From: Seriola aureovittata
Lineage: Eukaryota; Chordata; Actinopteri; Carangiformes; Carangidae
Assembly (NCBI RefSeq): GCF_021018895.1
Contig: NC_079379.1
Coordinates: forward strand, 23,001,776-23,065,775
DNA length: 64,000 bases
Direction of reading: 5' to 3'
A program made the translations under genes and the position numbers. Positions 60,801 through 64,000 of this stretch are shown piece after piece; position 1 is the stretch's first letter, and each line of letters begins with the position of its first letter. The notes beneath the pieces were generated by a model that saw only the letters and a program-made list of their open reading frames with translations, had not been told where the DNA came from and did not search any database.

Positions 60801-61850
60801 TCAGGCAATAATAAAACAATATTTTTTATTATGGATGAATCTGTAATTGAATTTCTTGATTAACTGATTCTTTTATGGCCGATAAAAGCTCAGGAAATGC
60901 TGAAAAATGTCCTATTTTCCAGAACACGAGGGAAACATCTTCAAATGTCTTGTTTTTTTCAGATCAACAAAAAAATAATCTTCAGTTTTCTATCAGCAAA
61001 CGTTCACATTTAAGAGGATGCAACCGGTGAAACTAATCAAAACGGCTGCTGGTTAATCTCTAGACTTATGTTCAATCTCACTTCCTGCAAAAACTCTAAC
61101 CCAAAGATATGTCATGTTACTAGGTGATTACAAGTGGTGAGCCCAGTGTTAACTCTCAGTAAGGCTACAGGAAGTTAACCAAATTTAAATTACTGCTCCC
61201 TTTAATTCTCAACTTTCAAAGCAATGATGTTTTGTTGAATAAGCATGTAATGTAAAATATATGGAACACTTACAGCCTGAGAGGTTCGATGGTGATCGGG
61301 AGAGAATGCCGTGAGTTGGCCCCGACCTCGGTGAGGAAATCTGGAGGCGACTCAAACAGTAGTGAGTGGGCTCTCTGGGAGCCGTCCGGGTTGGGCTGAG
61401 CCGGGCCGGGGCTGGCGAGGGCTCTCTGGATGAGGATGTGCAGGGGGATGGCTGGAGGCTGGCTGGGAGGCTCGGTGGTCGGGCTCGGGGGATCCGCTTG
61501 CACGGCGGACGCAGGACCGGAGGAGGTGTTGCTGGGCGGCTGGAGCGACTGAACCCTGGGAGGAGACGGAGGTATGTGGGACGGCGGTGCCGGCAGAGGG
61601 TCGGTGGAGGTCTGAGGGGCTGCTGCGTTCGTTCTGTCCTCGCTGTTATCTCCTTTCAGGACAGCAGGGTGCGCCGGTGCAGGGGCAGCAGCTGGATCAG
61701 TGGGAGCGGAGTCTGGGATCTGACTGGGAGGGGAAGGATCCACGGAGAAGCGCTTGGTGACGGGGGTCATCCTCTTCGGCGGGGTCGGTGGAGAACGCTT
61801 AGCGGGCGCCGGGACTACGATGACGCCGCTGCCGGACTGCGAAAGCTCCG
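54102..61850 (-). CDS. phactr4: Phosphatase and actin regulator (PHACTR4-like), eight 3' exons: complement(join(54102..54117,54306..54382,54881..55018,55128..55189,56954..57009,57254..57416,59010..59245,61274..61850))
   Basis: PHACTR proteins bind G-actin through RPEL motifs and protein phosphatase 1 through their C-terminus, directing PP1 to cytoskeletal and other substrates. About 440 C-terminal residues are visible. In order: a proline-rich region with [30 protein letters not shown] and [10 protein letters not shown]; an acidic stretch; RKDTLALKL; an RPEL motif [13 protein letters not shown]; an RPEL motif [13 protein letters not shown]; and the PP1-binding end with [18 protein letters not shown], a helix [11 protein letters not shown] and terminal RFHRP. 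All seven internal junctions are GT-AG and phase-consistent. The choice of PHACTR4 over PHACTR1-3 rests on the [16 protein letters not shown] wording, one missing RPEL motif and linkage to oprd1. The N-terminal exons are beyond 64000. Confidence 0.9.
54158..54184 (+). repeat. (ACA)n microsatellite in the last phactr4 intron
   Basis: About nine ACA units within the 188-bp intron 54118-54305. The same intron also has a G run at 54134-54143. On the transcribed strand these give TGT and C runs upstream of the final acceptor. Confidence 0.85.
54306..54382 (-). CDS. phactr4: phactr4 exon: [11 protein letters not shown] helix
   Basis: It encodes 25 residues from [10 protein letters not shown] through [14 protein letters not shown] plus two bases of an arginine codon. 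The acceptor is CTCTCTCAG|GCTGCC and the donor ACCCG|GTCAGG. This is the amphipathic helix that precedes the PHACTR C-terminus. Confidence 0.88.
54802..54856 (+). repeat. (TG)27 microsatellite in a phactr4 intron
   Basis: A dinucleotide run of about 55 bp, starting 25 bp beyond the donor of the exon at 54881. Confidence 0.92.
54881..55018 (-). CDS. phactr4: phactr4 exon: last RPEL motif and PP1-binding segment
   Basis: These 46 codons open [16 protein letters not shown] (RPEL) and continue into LRFHEYVE, the RVxF-like PP1 docking segment, then [10 protein letters not shown] with the conserved Arg and Trp, ending TKLTPADK. The acceptor is GCCGTCAG|CTG and the donor GACAAG|GTGAGA. Both boundaries are phase 0. 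Confidence 0.95.
55128..55189 (-). CDS. phactr4: phactr4 exon: [16 protein letters not shown] linker
   Basis: Two bases complete an alanine codon. Then 20 codons read [20 protein letters not shown], a linker between two RPEL motifs rich in basic residues, as in other PHACTRs. The acceptor is CTCCCGCAG|CC and the donor AGAAAG|GTCAGG. Confidence 0.92.
55750..55899. mobile_element. 146-bp MITE with TA target duplication
   Basis: The element CACTCACATGCC...CTGAGTG (55752-55897) is flanked by TA on both sides. Its ends form inverted repeats of about 35 bp, 29 of which match, including the TTAGGTACA block. It has no coding capacity. TA duplication and end structure suggest mobilisation by a Tc1/mariner-type transposase. 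It lies in a phactr4 intron. Confidence 0.8.
56778..56801 (+). repeat. (CA)n microsatellite
   Basis: About 11 CA units in a phactr4 intron. Confidence 0.85.
56954..57009 (-). CDS. phactr4: phactr4 exon: RPEL motif [13 protein letters not shown]
   Basis: A 56-nt exon encoding [18 protein letters not shown], with one base shared at each end (arginine and alanine codons). The acceptor is CATCTTCAG|GCGG and the donor CTTCAAG|GTGAGT. The RPEL core Arg-Pro and Glu-Leu needed for G-actin contact are present. Confidence 0.95.
57254..57416 (-). CDS. phactr4: phactr4 exon: RKDTLALKL region without a canonical RPEL
   Basis: The exon encodes [20 protein letters not shown], then a charged stretch, and MSWHNREQW before [10 protein letters not shown]. 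In PHACTR1-type proteins this position carries an RPEL motif after KL. Here no RPxxxEL is present. The acceptor is GTGTAACAG|GT and the donor ACACG|GTAAAG. Confidence 0.9.
58419..58441 (+). repeat. (ATCTA)n microsatellite
   Basis: About four tandem five-base units. Confidence 0.75.
58935..58959 (+). repeat. (ATG)8 microsatellite
   Basis: Eight ATG units, followed by imperfect GATGATGG, 50 bp beyond the donor of the exon at 59010. Confidence 0.85.
59010..59245 (-). CDS. phactr4: phactr4 exon: acidic [11 protein letters not shown] region
   Basis: One base completes a leucine codon. Seventy-eight codons follow, opening [18 protein letters not shown] and ending in a highly acidic run ([10 protein letters not shown]). 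The acceptor is TTGTGTTCAG|G and the donor CCTCCGA|GTAAGT. Together with the exon at 61274 it rebuilds the family sequence [18 protein letters not shown]. Confidence 0.93.
59700..60620 (+). mobile_element. Decayed L2-like LINE reverse transcriptase fragment
   Basis: Translated pieces in several frames match the L2/CR1-type RT region in order: [34 protein letters not shown] followed by [35 protein letters not shown], and [16 protein letters not shown]. Stops and frameshifts throughout show that it is inactive. It lies in the phactr4 intron 59246-61273, opposite to the gene. Confidence 0.8.
60640..60730 (+). repeat. Dispersed repeat fragment
   Basis: GTGTTCCTATTATTTTGTCC resembles a segment of a short fish DNA transposon. 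It adjoins the LINE fragment. Assignment is from recognition only. Confidence 0.35.
61274..61850 (-). CDS. phactr4: phactr4 exon: large proline-rich exon
   Basis: A 577-nt exon with 191 full codons. The acceptor is TTATTCACAG|CG and the donor CAGGCT|GTAAGT. It reads [35 protein letters not shown], a long Pro/Ala/Ser-rich low-complexity stretch, [31 protein letters not shown] and ITIEPLRL. The last three are conserved PHACTR blocks. The GC-rich antisense frames over this exon are shadows. Confidence 0.92.
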
Positions 61851-62071
61851 CTGTGAATAAACCAGCCAACAATAATAATCAGTACTGGTCATATGGAGAG
61901 AAGCTCGCAAACATAACCTGCAGTGAGAATGGGAAGACGCACATTCACTCTGTAGACGGGTGACGTTAGTTTCATCAACAAAAATAAGCATAAAAGCAAT
62001 AATAGTTTTAGTCGGGGAGGAAAACAGATGGTCTTGTTACAGCTGAGCTCTTTGCCGAGTCAGTGATGGTG

Positions 62072-62100
<29 letters not shown>
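62072..62100 (+). repeat. (CA)14 microsatellite
   Basis: A perfect CA run. Confidence 0.92.
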
Positions 62101-62104
<4 letters not shown>

Positions 62105-63929
62105 TACATCAACAGTCTTTAATGAACATTCCCTGGTATCAACAAACGCATTCAATGCACTCCAGCACACTAGATATCCATCCAGTTTCCATGCAATGTT
62201 TTCCTGGCAGTGTTAAGAGTAAGTTAGTCGAGCTGAAAACATCTCCAACGGCTGCGATACACATGCGATGAGGTACTGGTGTTAAAAAAAATGGAGGTGA
62301 GGTACTCCAGATGCTTTGAAGCTGGTGGATCTATACCACCCGTCTGCAGGCTTTTACTAGGATGGACTGATGTCCGGCGCCCAGCTGGGTACCTGAGCGG
62401 GTCCCTCCAGCCCTGTGCTGCAGGTACACGGGCAGAGAGAGGTAGAGGCCGAGCTCGCTCTGGCGTCTCCAGCTGGTCCAGTAACAAGGCTGCCTGGCCT
62501 TAGAGCCCCTGTTCAATGAGCAAGCTGGCAAAAATGAGTGGAGATGTCAGGGATGGGGCTGGGTTTACATTCCAAGCTGGGGGAGAATACAAGAAGGGAG
62601 GGAGGGAGGGTTTCGGATAATGTTTGTCTTGGCTTTACACTGTCCAGGAGCAGAGTATACATCCATCCTGAGATGATTAACAACTTCTGTGGAGAAATGA
62701 CTAAGCACAAGATAAAAAACAAACTCCTAATTACACAAAGTACCACAGTTTCATTATGATGGTTCTTGCATTTCTGCTTGTTCAAGATGATAAAACTAGT
62801 CTTTGTCAGGGGATTCATCACAGGGAAACCCCACTTTAACTTTTTCCAGCTTATTCAGCATATTATCAGACTATTGCAGATATATTAGTACTGGTGTATA
62901 AGCCTGCTGATGAGTAACAAGAGACTGTAGTACAGAAATGTCAAACTAGGTTCGACTGAAAAAAAGTGTCACTTTTACACAGTTTCTCCACCAGAGAGCA
63001 CCGACAAGTCGATTTTACACTATAAAATGTCCTATACAGTAAATGTCTTGGCCATTTTTTAAATAAATCTTATTCATATCAAGATCATGTGTGTATTTAT
63101 GTTAATAGACATTACTATCTGTCAATATATATCATCTGATTTCTTAATTTCCAAAATATCATTGGCAGTAACAGCCTCAAAAAATCCTGTATCAGTCAGA
63201 CTAAAATCTCTGATGTGTTCAACGTAGCCTTAAAACCTTCTCCTGTGAGAAAGCATAACTGACAATATCGAGCACATTGGAAACAAAGGGGGGAAAAAAG
63301 TCTTAACAGTCTATAATAAACTGGAACAAACGAAGTGAGCTAAGGAAAAACACCTGGAGACTGTGGATGTTAACAGCGTGACAGTGTGAAACTTCACCTA
63401 ACAAATGGTAGTGGAATGTGTCACTGCCGCAGACAGTAAGGGGATGGGCTGTAAACAAGAGCAGCTGTGGCATGCTGGGACAAAGGATATGAAATACTAA
63501 AAGCCAATCAGTTTCTATCTGCCCTCCAGAGAAGTGCTGGTATTGCATAAATGGTGCAAAGACAAGCCGGTGCATGTCCCCTCCCCAGAGACCGCCGGCT
63601 GTACAACACCGAGAGAACACACCAGCATCATGTTGGAAAAACACCTACACAGCAACGAGCCACAGAGAATCACCTCGCACTTTAGATCAGGGGAAGGACT
63701 CAAGGTAATTACAGACAATTCCTAAAAACCTTGAAAATGCACCATGTGGATTTTATTTCAGAAATACAAATACAACTACCAGCAGCGCAGTGCCAACTTT
63801 TATCCCACTATTTAATTTTTTATCAGTAACTGTTTCATTCTTCATGATCAGTTTTCAAACTCCTACTCTGAAACAAGTTGTGTAATATAAACATCTAAAA
63901 AGCAATCTCAACATTTCTGGGAGAATCTG

Positions 63930-63930
<1 letters not shown>

Positions 63931-63965
<35 letters not shown>

Positions 63966-64000
63966 CACACACACAACACACACACACACACACACACACA
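63931..64000 (+). repeat. (CA)n microsatellite at the window edge
   Basis: CA units with two CAACAC interruptions. The run reaches the end of the window and may continue. Confidence 0.92.

Larger units (their letters stand above)
61851..64000 (-). other. phactr4: phactr4 upstream intron, no exon recognised
   Basis: The exon at 61850 begins with two bases of a codon, so an upstream exon must exist, but none with PHACTR similarity is visible here. A GC-richer island at 62320-62530 has an open frame without recognisable domains. CA repeats are listed separately. Confidence 0.6.

Noticed and set aside
61366..61860. 164-residue Gly/Arg-rich frame on the + strand
   Set aside because: It is the antisense shadow of the GC-rich phactr4 exon at 61274-61850.
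62331..62531. Possible upstream phactr4 exon in a GC-richer island
   Set aside because: The peptide shows no PHACTR similarity, and I cannot match splice phase to the exon at 61850.

Overview
The window is nuclear DNA of a ray-finned fish, most likely a percomorph teleost. The evidence is two vertebrate multi-exon genes with short GT-AG introns, very many CA/GT, CT, AT and G-run microsatellites, and decayed copies of transposon families typical of teleosts (piggyBac, Tc1, RTE/Rex3-like and L2-like LINEs, MITEs). There is no sign of prokaryotic organisation.

Layout. Positions 1-6913 are non-coding and lie upstream of, probably in intron 1 of, a delta-type opioid receptor gene (oprd1, + strand). 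Its last two coding exons are 6914-7269 and 12465-12994, with a putative 3' UTR to about 14.4 kb. The exon encoding the N-terminus and TM1 was not found. The 5.2-kb intron between the two exons is mostly one complete piggyBac element (8699-12050). It lies antisense to oprd1, has TTAA on both sides, has matching terminal inverted repeats, and carries an uninterrupted two-exon 596-residue transposase with all three catalytic aspartates.

About 41 kb of intergenic DNA follows (12995-54101) in which I recognise no protein-coding exon. It holds microsatellites, LINE and MITE remnants, hairpins and several dispersed repeats. Its main feature is a 9.6-kb AT-rich minisatellite (34383-44010) built from 36-bp and 26-bp related units with higher-order repeats of about 500 bp.

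The right end carries the C-terminal half of a phosphatase-and-actin-regulator gene on the - strand, best assigned to phactr4. Eight exons between 61850 and 54102 have consistent splice phases throughout and end in a 16-nt coding piece that supplies the conserved RFHRP C-terminus. The 5' part of the gene lies beyond 64000. oprd1 and phactr4 are therefore convergent neighbours. Their proteins are not known to act together: one is a Gi/o-coupled neuropeptide receptor, the other a PP1- and G-actin-binding regulator. Both genes map to the same part of human chromosome 1p35, which supports the two identifications.

The observations I rate highest are the apparently intact piggyBac with an intron that gates the third catalytic residue, its interrupted palindromes near both ends, the mu-type residues at two ligand-selectivity positions of this delta-type receptor, the large hierarchical minisatellite, and the easily missed terminal exon of phactr4.
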